Of a stretch of 64,000 bases of DNA, positions 35,522 through 44,118 are shown piece after piece. This DNA is from Byssovorax sp. (GTDB lineage: Bacteria; Myxococcota_A; Polyangia; Polyangiales; Polyangiaceae). A program made the position numbers and the translations under genes. The stretch is from assembly GCA_025362495.1 (NCBI GenBank), contig JANYGI010000079.1, forward strand, positions 19,138 through 83,137. Reading direction: 5' to 3'. How positions within the stretch are numbered: position 1 is the stretch's first letter; each line of letters opens with the position of its first letter. The notes beneath the pieces were generated by a model. It did not search any database and had not been told where the DNA came from. It saw only the letters and a list, made by a program, of their open reading frames with translations.

Positions 35522-37168
35522 GTGGCGCGGCTCGGCGGAAAGGATCGCGTTGAACCGATGGAGATGACCTGGGGACCCGGCCGCGTGATCGCCGGACGTT
35601 ACCGCCTGGTCTCGCAGCTCGGGCAAGGCGGGATGGGCTCCGTGTGGCGCGCGGACCACATGTCGCTGTCGTCGCCGGTCGCGATCAAGCTCATCGATCC
35701 CGAGATCGCCCGCCGCCCCGAGATGCTCGAGCGCTTCCAGCGCGAAGCGCAGTCGTCGGCGGCGCTGCGCAGCCCGCACGTGGTGCAGATCCTCGACTAC
35801 GGCGTCGACGATGGCGTGCCCTTCATCGCGATGGAAATGCTCGAGGGCGAGAGCCTCGCGGGGCGCATCGCGCGCGTCGGCAAGCTCCCGTTCGGCGACA
35901 CGGTCCGCATCGTCGCGCACATCGGCCGCGCGCTCGCCAAGGCCCACGAGGGCAACGTGATCCACCGGGATCTCAAGCCCGATAACGTCTTCCTGGTGAA
36001 GAACGACGACAAGGAGATCGCCAAGGTCCTCGACTTCGGCATCGCCAAGATCACCGGCAACGGGCCGGGCAGCGCCAAGGGCAGCAACGCCACGCGCACG
36101 GGATCGATCCTCGGGACGCCGAGCTACATGAGCCCCGAGCAAGCGCAGGGCACGAAGACCATCGACGGCCGCAGCGATCTCTGGTCGCTCGCGGTGATCG
36201 CGTTCGAGTGCGTCGTCGGCCAGGTCCCGTTCCAGAGCGAGGCGCTCGGCGATCTGCTGATCAAGATCTGCATCCACCCGATCCCCGTCCCCTCGCAGAT
36301 GGCGATGGTGCCGCCGGGCTTCGACGCATGGTGGGCGAGGGCCTCGAACCGCGATCCCAACCTGCGCTTCCAGAGCGGAAAAGACCTGGCCGAAGCGCTC
36401 CGCCAGGTGCTGACGCCCGACGTCGGCAACGCCAACAGCTCGGGGCCGATGTCGCCCGCCGTCGCCGTGATGGGCGGGTCCACCGTCGGCGCGACGCCGC
36501 TCCACGTGTCGGCCTTCACGCCGTCGGGACCGTACACGCCGGGGGGCGCGTTCACGCCGCCGCCGGGGCAGTACGGGCCCGCGGGCGGGTACACGCCGAC
36601 GCCGCCGCCGGGCGCCTACGGGCAGCAACCTGCGACGATGCAGTCGGCGCAGTCGCACCCGTCACATCAGTCGCATCAGTCGCATCAGTCGCACCCGAGC
36701 CACCACCCCTCGCAGCCATCGGGACAGCACTACCCGTCGCAGCCGCCAGGGCCGCACTACACGACCGCGCCGGGCGCCGCGGTCAACGTCCTCCAGCCGC
36801 AGCAGCCCTCGCGCGTGCCGCTGATCGCCGTCGGCGTGGTCGTCGCCACGGTGCTGAGCGGCGTCGGCGTGTGGCTCGTGCTCGGACGCGACGGCGGCGG
36901 GCACAACGGTCATCACGCGCAGGGCACCGCGCAGACCGCGACCGCCACCGCGACCGCGACGCCGCTCACGGTGATCCCCACGCCGCCCCCGCCCGACGTC
37001 TCCCCGGTGCCGACGCCCCTCGTGACGGCCACCGCCGCGCCGACGCACCCGACGGTGCCCGTGAAGGGCCACCCGACGACGGTCGTCACGACGCCGCCGC
37101 CGCCCCCGCCCCCGCCGCCTCCCCCGCCTCCGACGACCGTGACGAAGCCGGATCGCGTGGGTTTCTAG
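35522..37168 (+). CDS. Membrane-anchored Ser/Thr protein kinase (PknB-like)
   Basis: 548 aa from GTG 35522; the ATG at 35558 (MEMTWGPGR) is an alternative. A complete Hanks-type kinase domain spans ~15-290: QLGQGGMGSVW, VAIKLID (Lys about 56), VIHRDLKPDNVF, LDFGIAK, GTPSYMSPEQ and DLWSLAVIAFE. Next is a Pro/Gly/Gln/His-rich linker with a run of SHQ units, a transmembrane helix at ~437-457 (VPLIAVGVVVATVLSGVGVW), and a Thr/Pro-rich outer tail ending in a long polyproline run. It should phosphorylate cytosolic Ser/Thr targets in response to an envelope cue. The gene 71 bp downstream is probably co-transcribed. Confidence 0.93.
   Translation: MARLGGKDRVEPMEMTWGPGRVIAGRYRLVSQLGQGGMGSVWRADHMSLSSPVAIKLIDPEIARRPEMLERFQREAQSSAALRSPHVVQILDYGVDDGVPFIAMEMLEGESLAGRIARVGKLPFGDTVRIVAHIGRALAKAHEGNVIHRDLKPDNVFLVKNDDKEIAKVLDFGIAKITGNGPGSAKGSNATRTGSILGTPSYMSPEQAQGTKTIDGRSDLWSLAVIAFECVVGQVPFQSEALGDLLIKICIHPIPVPSQMAMVPPGFDAWWARASNRDPNLRFQSGKDLAEALRQVLTPDVGNANSSGPMSPAVAVMGGSTVGATPLHVSAFTPSGPYTPGGAFTPPPGQYGPAGGYTPTPPPGAYGQQPATMQSAQSHPSHQSHQSHQSHPSHHPSQPSGQHYPSQPPGPHYTTAPGAAVNVLQPQQPSRVPLIAVGVVVATVLSGVGVWLVLGRDGGGHNGHHAQGTAQTATATATATPLTVIPTPPPPDVSPVPTPLVTATAAPTHPTVPVKGHPTTVVTTPPPPPPPPPPPPPTTVTKPDRVGF
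36660..36702 (+). repeat. Short tandem repeat in kinase linker (SHQ units)
   Basis: A 9-base unit close to CAGTCGCAT is repeated about four times and encodes His-Gln-Ser steps within the juxtamembrane linker of the kinase. Such repeats vary in copy number between strains. Confidence 0.6.
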
Positions 37169-37239
37169 CGACGAGGCAGCCTCGCGCCCGTTCGCGCGCC
37201 GTTTCTGGTACAAGGCTCGAATCCTCGATCGGGGGCCCG

Positions 37240-38280
37240 ATGCGCACTTCTTCCCTCATTGCACTCACGTTTCCCTTCGCTCTCCTCCTCGCCGCGCCCT
37301 CGAGCGCGAGCGCTCAACCCGTCGACGCGGCGACCAAGTCGGCCGCGCGCGGCGTCGCCGAGGAGGCGCTGAAGCTCTACGACAAGGGCGACTACGCGGG
37401 CGCCTACGAGAAGGCCAACCGCGCCAACGAGCTCGTGCATGCGCCGACGATGGCGCTGCTCACGGCGCGTTGCCTCGAGAAGCTCGGGCGCCTCGTCGAG
37501 GCCTCGGAGAAGTACCTCGAGGCCTCGCGCGCCCCGCTCGAGCCCGGCGCTTCGGCCGCGCAGAAGTCCGCGCAAACCGAGGCCGACAAGGCCCGCACCG
37601 CGCTGATGCCGCGCATCCCGTCGGTCGAGCTCGCCCTCGATCCGCCGGCGCCCGACGCGCAGGTGATGCTCGACGGCAAAGAAGTCCCCGCGGCGATGGT
37701 CGGCATCAAGCGCCCCATCGATCCGGGCAAGCACAGCGTCGCCGTCTCGCGCGGCGGCGCGAGCGCGAACCAGGACTTCACGCTCCACGAGTCCGACTCG
37801 GTGCGCGTCGTCCTCAAGGCGCCCCTCGGCAGGCCCAACGCGGCGTACTACGCGCCGCCTCCCGGCGCCGGCCAGCAGCCCGTCGTGATGATGTACCCGC
37901 CGGGCAGCGTCCCGCCGCCCCCCGCGATGAAGCGCCGGAGCACGGGCCTCTTCGTCACCGGCATCATCCTCATCCCCATCGGCGCGATCACCGCGATCGC
38001 CGGCGGCATCATTCTCGCGAGCAGCTCGGCGACGAGCAGCTTCACCGATAGCTCGGGCTTCACCACCGACACGGGCAGCGCCAGCGGCACCGGCGCGGGC
38101 GTCCTCGCCGTCGGCAGCCTGATGCTCGTCGGCGGGATCGTGATGACGGTCATCGGCGGCAAGAAGGTCCCCGTCGAGCAAGACGCCGCGCTCCTCGATC
38201 CGCGGCACTCGCCGCCCGCGCCGAAGGCCTCGATCACGCCGCTCTTCGGGCCGATGTCGGGCGTCCGCGTCCAGTTCTGA
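37240..38280 (+). CDS. Secreted/inner-membrane TPR-like protein downstream of kinase
   Basis: 346 aa. Type I signal peptide (LTFPFALLLAAPSSASA, cut before QPVD). Residues ~30-110 form TPR-like helical pairs (EEALKLYDKGDYAGAYEKAN, LLTARCLEKLGRLVEASEKY). Residues ~125-190 look like a PEGA-type beta domain (VMLDGKEVPAAMVG, PGKHSVAVSRGG). A Pro-rich stretch leads to two hydrophobic segments (LFVTGIILIPIGAITAIAGG and VLAVGSLMLVGGIVMTVIGG) and a short tail. This TPR-PEGA-membrane layout often accompanies myxobacterial kinases. Likely one operon with the kinase, giving a periplasmic partner or target. Confidence 0.75.
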   Translation: MRTSSLIALTFPFALLLAAPSSASAQPVDAATKSAARGVAEEALKLYDKGDYAGAYEKANRANELVHAPTMALLTARCLEKLGRLVEASEKYLEASRAPLEPGASAAQKSAQTEADKARTALMPRIPSVELALDPPAPDAQVMLDGKEVPAAMVGIKRPIDPGKHSVAVSRGGASANQDFTLHESDSVRVVLKAPLGRPNAAYYAPPPGAGQQPVVMMYPPGSVPPPPAMKRRSTGLFVTGIILIPIGAITAIAGGIILASSSATSSFTDSSGFTTDTGSASGTGAGVLAVGSLMLVGGIVMTVIGGKKVPVEQDAALLDPRHSPPAPKASITPLFGPMSGVRVQF

Positions 38281-38301
38281 TCTCACGCCTGATCCCGCGA
38301 C

Positions 38302-38306
38302 GGAGG
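38302..38306 (+). promoter_or_regulatory. Strong Shine-Dalgarno site (GGAGG) before an ATC codon
   Basis: GGAGG is followed after five bases by ATC at 38312, in frame with the AddA-like protein. It lies 21 bp after the previous stop. No ATG, GTG or TTG occurs in this frame between the previous gene and the Walker A motif, so this site decides the start choice. Confidence 0.55.
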
Positions 38307-38311
38307 CCGCC

Positions 38312-41300
38312 ATCTCGAGCGAAAGCGAAGAGGCTCCTCCGTCGTCGGGTGTCTTCCCCGCGAGCGGCGGAGTACCTCGCGCGCTCGTCGACGCCGCGGC
38401 CCGCCGCTCCATCGCCGAGCGCCTCGACGCGACGCTGATCGTCGAGGCCGCCGCCGGCACCGGCAAGACGACCGAGCTCGTCGGCCGGATCGTGGCAGTC
38501 CTCCGTGACACGAAAGATCCCGCGCGCGACACGCTCGATCGCGTCGTCTCCGTGACCTTCACCGAGAAGGCCGCCGGCGAGATGAAGCTCCGCCTGCGCT
38601 CCGGCATCGAGAAGGCCCGCATCGATCCCGGGGCGACGCCCGCCCAGCGCGAGCGCCTCGATCGCGCCCTCGCCCACCTCGAGGTCGCGCGCATCGGCAC
38701 GATCCACTCGCTCTGCTCCGACCTCCTGCGCGAGCGCCCCGTCGAGGCCGGCGTCGATCCGCTCTTCGAAGTCTGCGCCGAGGACGAGGCCGAGCGGCTC
38801 TTCGATCAGGCCTTCGAGGGCTGGTTCCAGGAGGCGCTGCGCGACCCTCCCGAGGGCGTGCGCCGCGTGCTCCGTCGTCGCCGCGGCGGCGATCGCGGCG
38901 GCCCGCGCGAGGCGCTGCGCGAGGCCGCGTGGAAGCTCGTCGGCCACCGCGACTTCGACGCCCCGTGGAAGAAGCCGCCGCGCTTCGATCGTCGCGCGGC
39001 GATGGATCAGGTCCTCGCCGAGCTCCGCGCCGTCGCGCCCCTCGCCGCGCGCGCCGAGCGCAAGGGCGACTTCCTCGCGCAGAACCTCGATCACATCGGC
39101 CGCTTCCTCGCCGATCTCGATCGCAAGAGCCTCGTCCGCGGGCGCGACGACGACGGCCTCGAGGCCGAGCTCGCCGAGATGGCCCGCTGGAAGGACTGGA
39201 AGTGGAAGGGCGGCGGCTACAGCTACGCGCGCGGCCTCCTCCGCGCCGACGTCGTCGCCCTGCGCGACGGCGCCAAGGCCACGCTCGACGCGCTCCTCGA
39301 GAGCGCCAACGCCGACCTCGCCGCCTGCCTCCACGACGAGCTGCGCCCGCCCGCCGCGCGCTACCTCGCGCTGAAAACCCGCGCCGGCAAGCTCGATTTC
39401 CTCGATCTGCTGCTGTCCGCGCGCGACCTCGTCGCCAAGAGCACCGAGGTCCGCCGCGAGCTCCAGGCGCGCTTCGATCGGATCTTCGTCGACGAGTTCC
39501 AGGACACCGATCCGCTCCAGGCCGAGATCCTCCTGCTGCTCGCGGCCGACGACGCCGCCGTCACCGACTGGACGCTCGCGCGACCCGTGCCCGGCAAGCT
39601 CTTCCTCGTCGGCGATCCGAAGCAGTCGATCTACCGCTTCCGCCGCGCCGACGTCGCCCTCTACGAGACGGTGAAAGAGCGCCTCCTCGGCCAGGGCGCC
39701 GAGCTGCTCTACCTGACGACGAGCTTCCGCGGCGCCCCCGCGATCCAGGACGCCGTCAACGCCGCGTTCTCGGTCGCGATGACGGGGACCCACAAAAACA
39801 GGCCGTCAACGTCGTCAACGCAGGCGCGCTACGTCGCCCTCGAGCACTTCCGCGACGAGGTCGTCGAGCAGCCCGCCATCGTCGCGCTCTCGGTCCCGCG
39901 GCCGTACAGCGAGTGGGGCAAGGTCACCGCGTACGCCGTCCAGCGCTCGCTCCCCGACACCGTGGGCGCCTTCGTCGACTGGCTGATTCACGAGAGCGGG
40001 TGGACGGTGAGCGAGCGCGGAGCCGGCCCCGACGGCCAGCGCGTCCCCCTCGAAGCACGCCACATTTGCCTTCTTTTCAAGCGCTTTCAAAGCTACGGCG
40101 ACGATCTCACCCGCAGCTACGTCCGCGCCCTCGAAGCGCGGCGCGTCCCCCACGTGCTCGTCGGCGGGCGCAGCTTTCACGATCGCGAAGAGGTGCAGGC
40201 CGTGCTCCGCGCGCTCACGGCGATCGAGTGGCCCGACGACGAGCTCAGCGTCTACGCCACGCTGCGCGGCCCGTTCTTCGCGCTCTCCGACGAGGCCTTG
40301 CTCGCCTACCGCGCCGCCGCCGGCGACGGCGAGCACCTCGGCTTGCTCCATCCACTGCGAGCGGGCGCCGAGGCGTTCATCGGCTCACCGCGCGAGACCG
40401 ACGAGACGCGCGAGGTCACCGTGGCGCTCACCGTGCTGCGCGAGCTCCACGTAGAGCGCAACCGCCGCCCGATCGCCGACTCTGTCGCGCGCCTCCTCGA
40501 GGCCACGCGCGCCCACGCTGGCATCGCCATCTGGCCCACGGGCGAGCAGGCCCTCGCCAACGTGCTCCGCGTCATGGACCACGCCCGCCGCTTCGAGGCC
40601 GGCTCGGCCACCTCGTTCCGCGCCTTCGTCGAGCGCCTCGAAGCCGAGGCGATCTCCGGCCAGGCCGGCGAGGCGCCCGTTGTCGAAGAGGGCACCGAGG
40701 GCGTGCGGATCATGACCGTTCACCGCGCGAAAGGCCTCGAATTTCCCGTGGTGATCCTCGCCGATCCCACCGCGCCCGCCACGTTCACCACGCCGACGCG
40801 CCACGTCGATCAGGCCGCGCGCCTCTGGGCCGAGCCGCTCGCGGGCTGCATGCCGGTCGAGCTCCTCGAGCAGCGCGACGACGTGCTCCGCCGCGACGAC
40901 GAAGAGAACGTCCGCCTCGCCTACGTCGCGGCCACGCGCGCGCGCGATCTGCTGGTGATCCCCGCGGTCGGCGACGGCCCGCTCGAAGGCTGGCTCGACG
41001 TGCTCCACCCCGCGCTCTACCCGGAGCCGAACCGCAAGCGCCAGGCCGACGTCGCCGCGGGCTGCCCGCGCTTCGGGAAAGACAGCGTCCTCGAGCGCCC
41101 GCTCCGCGCCGAGCGCGAGCCGCGCGACTCGGTGATGCCCGGCTCGCACGCGCCGCGCGCCGGAAAGCACCGCGTCGTCTGGTGGGATCCGTTCGTGCTC
41201 CGCCTCGACAAGCAGGCCGAGGGCGGCCTCCGCCAGCAGCGCATCCTCCAGGCCGACGAGAGCGGCGTCGTCTCCGAGAAGGGCGTCGTCGATCACCGCG

Positions 41301-41920
41301 AGTGGAAGCGCGACCGCGATGAAACCCTGCGAAAAGGCGCGTTGCCGACGTTGCCCGTCGTCACCGCGACGGCCGTCGCCGAGGGCCAGCTCGCCGGGTT
41401 CGAGGGCGTGCCGCGCGCGCCCGTCGGCGTCGAGCGCACCGAGACGAGCCGCGTCGATCGCCCGCGTGGCAAGCGCTTCGGCACCCTCGTCCACGCCATC
41501 CTCGCCGAGGTCGAGCTCGACGCCGACGCCGCCGCCGTGTCCCTCGTCGCCGCCGCGCAGGGCCGCGTCGTCGGCGCCACGACAGCCGAGATCGACGCCG
41601 GCATCACCGCCGCGAACGCCGCCCTCCTGCACCCGATCATGCGCCGCGCCGCCGCGAGCATGAAGCGCGGCGAGTGCCGCCGCGAGGCCCCGATCCTGCT
41701 GCCGCTCGCCGACGGCACGGTGATCGAGGGCGTGATCGATCTCGCCTTCCGCGAGCCCTCCGCTATGGGCGTGGGCTCGGCGTGGACGGTCGTGGACTTC
41801 AAGACCGACGTCGAGCTCTCGGAGCGCAAGGACAAGTACGAGACGCAGATCCTGCTCTACGTGAAGGCCATCGTCGCCGCGACCGGCGAGCCCGCGCAGG
41901 CGGTCTTGCTCTCGGTGTGA
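38312..41920 (+). CDS. addA: AddA-like UvrD-family helicase/nuclease with apparent ATC start
   Basis: 1202 aa if translation begins at ATC 38312. Motifs in order: Walker A EAAAGTGKTTEL (Lys 52), FTEKAAGEMKLRLR, GTIHSLCSDLL, FVDEFQDTDPLQAEI (Asp 394), LFLVGDPKQSIYRFRRAD, TTSFRG, MTVHRAKGLEFPVVIL, and NVRLAYVAATRARD. The C-terminal nuclease has GTLVHAILAEV, EGVIDLAFRE, VVDFKTD (Asp 1162, Lys 1164) and YETQILLYVKAI, so it looks fully active. AddA unwinds and resects double-strand ends together with AddB. The first standard start codon, GTG 38492, falls after Walker A and cannot be right. Confidence 0.88.
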   Translation: MSSESEEAPPSSGVFPASGGVPRALVDAAARRSIAERLDATLIVEAAAGTGKTTELVGRIVAVLRDTKDPARDTLDRVVSVTFTEKAAGEMKLRLRSGIEKARIDPGATPAQRERLDRALAHLEVARIGTIHSLCSDLLRERPVEAGVDPLFEVCAEDEAERLFDQAFEGWFQEALRDPPEGVRRVLRRRRGGDRGGPREALREAAWKLVGHRDFDAPWKKPPRFDRRAAMDQVLAELRAVAPLAARAERKGDFLAQNLDHIGRFLADLDRKSLVRGRDDDGLEAELAEMARWKDWKWKGGGYSYARGLLRADVVALRDGAKATLDALLESANADLAACLHDELRPPAARYLALKTRAGKLDFLDLLLSARDLVAKSTEVRRELQARFDRIFVDEFQDTDPLQAEILLLLAADDAAVTDWTLARPVPGKLFLVGDPKQSIYRFRRADVALYETVKERLLGQGAELLYLTTSFRGAPAIQDAVNAAFSVAMTGTHKNRPSTSSTQARYVALEHFRDEVVEQPAIVALSVPRPYSEWGKVTAYAVQRSLPDTVGAFVDWLIHESGWTVSERGAGPDGQRVPLEARHICLLFKRFQSYGDDLTRSYVRALEARRVPHVLVGGRSFHDREEVQAVLRALTAIEWPDDELSVYATLRGPFFALSDEALLAYRAAAGDGEHLGLLHPLRAGAEAFIGSPRETDETREVTVALTVLRELHVERNRRPIADSVARLLEATRAHAGIAIWPTGEQALANVLRVMDHARRFEAGSATSFRAFVERLEAEAISGQAGEAPVVEEGTEGVRIMTVHRAKGLEFPVVILADPTAPATFTTPTRHVDQAARLWAEPLAGCMPVELLEQRDDVLRRDDEENVRLAYVAATRARDLLVIPAVGDGPLEGWLDVLHPALYPEPNRKRQADVAAGCPRFGKDSVLERPLRAEREPRDSVMPGSHAPRAGKHRVVWWDPFVLRLDKQAEGGLRQQRILQADESGVVSEKGVVDHREWKRDRDETLRKGALPTLPVVTATAVAEGQLAGFEGVPRAPVGVERTETSRVDRPRGKRFGTLVHAILAEVELDADAAAVSLVAAAQGRVVGATTAEIDAGITAANAALLHPIMRRAAASMKRGECRREAPILLPLADGTVIEGVIDLAFREPSAMGVGSAWTVVDFKTDVELSERKDKYETQILLYVKAIVAATGEPAQAVLLSV

Positions 41921-42002
41921 GCGTCGGCGGCGATCTGCGCGGGCCCCGCTTCCGCTAGGGCGCCGATCAGCTTGAAATGCCAAAAAAAACACCGGAAATT
42001 TA

Positions 42003-42086
42003 ACAGGGAGGCGAGGAGACGGGGAGGTGAGAGGAAGAGTGGGAAGGATTTCCCCTCGGGTCTCCCAGTCCTCCTCGCCTCCCTGT
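42003..42086. repeat. Perfect 16-bp inverted repeat around a purine-rich loop
   Basis: ACAGGGAGGCGAGGAG (42003-42018) is the exact reverse complement of CTCCTCGCCTCCCTGT (42071-42086). The 52-base interior is strongly purine-rich on the left and pyrimidine-rich on the right (GGGGAGGTGAGAGGAAGAG ... TCCCCTCGGGTCTCCCAGTC), so more pairing is possible. It lies between the AddA-like gene and the next lipoprotein gene. It could terminate the repair gene or be a small mobile repeat; no U-tract follows. Confidence 0.7.
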
Positions 42087-42132
42087 GAATTCTCCGACTC
42101 TTCAACCTGTTCGGTGCTCTAGGCTGCGGCGC

Positions 42133-43896
42133 ATGAAGGCTCTCGCCCTGCTGCCCTTTGCCAGCCTGTTCCTCGCGGCGTGTGGATCGACCCCGGTCAC
42201 GTCGAGCAGCGGCGGCGCGGGCGGCACGGCGGCGACCTCGACGGCGAGCGCCGGAGGCGCGGGCGGCAACGGCGGCGCCGCGGCGACCACATCGTCAACG
42301 TCGTCGTCCAGCTCGGGCTCCGGCACCGGAGGCGCGCCGCCGGCGCCCCCTCCTCCCACGCTCGACGACTACTGGAACGGCACGGCGCGGTGGGAGCTCG
42401 CGCGCACCTATTCGCTCGCGGGCACGGGGTGGCCTTATGGCTACGGCGCGGGCACGCACGTCGAGATCGCCGGGAACACCTGGTATCTGTTCTCGCGCAA
42501 GCAACACGATGTCACGCCCGGGTGCGCCGCCCTCGGCGCCACGATGGGGACCGAGGTCCGCGCCTCGACCGATCAAGGCGCTACCTGGAGCCTGCCATTC
42601 GAGATCATCCCGCCCACGCCGGGGACCCCGTGGGAGTGCGCCGCGACCGACGGTGACGCCTACCACGACACCGCGACTGGCACGTGGCATTACCTCTTTC
42701 AATGCCTCTCGCCGGGCAGCGCCTGGCAAGGGTGCCACGCCACCCGCGTCGCCGCCGATCCGAGGGGGCCCTTCGTGGCCGGCGCCGTCAACCCGGTGAT
42801 CACCCCGGGCTCGCTCTGGTCGAAGATCTGCGACAAACCCACGGACGAGTGCGTGTCCATGGCCTCGCCGGGCTCCGTCGCCGACGAGGGCACATTCGAT
42901 ATCTTCCACAGCGATCCGCCGTGGATCTACGTGGGTTTTCACGGGTACGACGGCAAGCACGGGTATCGCGGGATCGCGAAGACGACGGACTTCGTCACCT
43001 GGGTCGCGGGGGACCCGGCGCAGGGCGTGCCCTCCGACGCGATGCTCGACAGCAAGGATGCCGACGGCTGGCGCGAGGCCTGGCAGGGCGGAAACATCGG
43101 TATCGGCGCCGGCAGCATCGTTCGCGAGGGGGCCAATTACTACTCGCTCAACGAGGCGGGGGACATCAGCCTGGGCTGCATTCCGGGGCAGAACTGGGAT
43201 CTCGGGCTCTTCCGCTCGACCTCGCTCACGGCCACGCACTGGAATCCGCTCCCGGCCGGGAATCCCATCCTGTACTCGGGCAAGGCGCCCGAGCTCAACG
43301 GGCAGTCGCAGCCGTGCAACCCTGCTTATGGCAAGCTCTTCAAGGATCCTGCCAGCGGGACGACGTACCTCCATTACACGCGGCTGAGCACCGATCCGGC
43401 GCACGACGGGATCTTCCTGCTCCGCCTCGTGCCGCGGGACAACCTGCTCGACAACGGCGATCTCTGGAAGTGCAGCCCCGAGAGCTGGAAGGCGTTTCCG
43501 GGCGGGCCGACCAACCTCGTCGTCTATCGGTTGCCGAACAATGCGTCGGACGCGAACTGCTATCTCGCCACCAACTGCGGGGCGGCGTCGTGCGCGCCCG
43601 GGCAGAGCGTCTATCAGGACGTGCCCGTCAGCGGCCTCGGCGGTACGAAGGTGGCCTATGGAGGCAAGTTCGCGGTCGAGGCCACCTCGGGATCGATCGA
43701 GATCGCCCTCTTCGAGCTCGGCGCGGACAGCGCCGTCGTGGCCCAGCACTCGTTCCCGGTGACGCCGACCAGCGCCTACGCGACCGCCAGCGGCGAGGCC
43801 ACGCTCGACGCGAAGACTGCCACTCTCCGCTTCCAGATCTACCTGAAGAGCCCGGAGACGTTCCGCGCTGACGAGATGTTCATCTCCCCCGAGTGA
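42133..43896 (+). CDS. Lipoprotein with GH43/GH32-like beta-propeller and C-terminal beta domain
   Basis: 587 aa. Lipobox LFLAAC at the end of a short signal peptide; Gly/Ala/Ser/Thr linker to about residue 75. The next ~350 residues alternate Trp/Tyr-rich strands with loops in the style of five-bladed glycosidase propellers (DDYWNGTARWELAR, TWYLFSRKQHD, TGTWHYLFQCLS, WIYVGFHGYDGKHGYRG, NYYSLNEAGD, TTYLHYTRLS). Catalytic residues cannot be assigned confidently. The last ~125 residues look like a jelly-roll carbohydrate-binding domain (VYQDVPVSGLGGTKVAYGGK, in part; ATLRFQIYLKSP). Probably acts on or binds extracellular glycans. Confidence 0.65.
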   Translation: MKALALLPFASLFLAACGSTPVTSSSGGAGGTAATSTASAGGAGGNGGAAATTSSTSSSSSGSGTGGAPPAPPPPTLDDYWNGTARWELARTYSLAGTGWPYGYGAGTHVEIAGNTWYLFSRKQHDVTPGCAALGATMGTEVRASTDQGATWSLPFEIIPPTPGTPWECAATDGDAYHDTATGTWHYLFQCLSPGSAWQGCHATRVAADPRGPFVAGAVNPVITPGSLWSKICDKPTDECVSMASPGSVADEGTFDIFHSDPPWIYVGFHGYDGKHGYRGIAKTTDFVTWVAGDPAQGVPSDAMLDSKDADGWREAWQGGNIGIGAGSIVREGANYYSLNEAGDISLGCIPGQNWDLGLFRSTSLTATHWNPLPAGNPILYSGKAPELNGQSQPCNPAYGKLFKDPASGTTYLHYTRLSTDPAHDGIFLLRLVPRDNLLDNGDLWKCSPESWKAFPGGPTNLVVYRLPNNASDANCYLATNCGAASCAPGQSVYQDVPVSGLGGTKVAYGGKFAVEATSGSIEIALFELGADSAVVAQHSFPVTPTSAYATASGEATLDAKTATLRFQIYLKSPETFRADEMFISPE

Positions 43897-43905
43897 CGCC
43901 CGGGA

Positions 43906-44118
43906 TCACTTCACGCCGCGACCCTTCACCGCGGTTGGCGCCTTCAGCCCCGCGGGGAGCGGGGAGCGGAGCTGCTTGCTCAGGTATTTCTTCTGCACCG
44001 GATCCCACTTCCAGGTGACTTCCAGGCTGATCATCGCCGGCTCTCCGTTGCGCCGACCGACCACCGACGCTGACGAGCGCTGCGGCGTGGCGCGCGACCC
44101 CGCACGCCAGATCGCCCA
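43906..44118 (-). pseudogene. Possible C-terminal gene remnant directly after the HEAT-like gene
   Basis: Immediately after the TGA of the upstream gene, in the same frame, 70 codons run without a stop and read like the end of a real protein (RSSASVVGRRNGEPAMISLE, VTWKWDPVQKKYLSKQLRSP) before a TGA at 43906. There is no ribosome site and no good start except an internal ATG giving 42 residues. It may be the tail of a lost gene, or of a longer ancestral protein. Coding by chance in high-GC DNA is a real alternative. Confidence 0.3.

Noticed and set aside
38492..41920. AddA-like protein starting at GTG 38492
   Set aside because: This start would remove the Walker A motif, which is present in frame upstream and is essential in the family.
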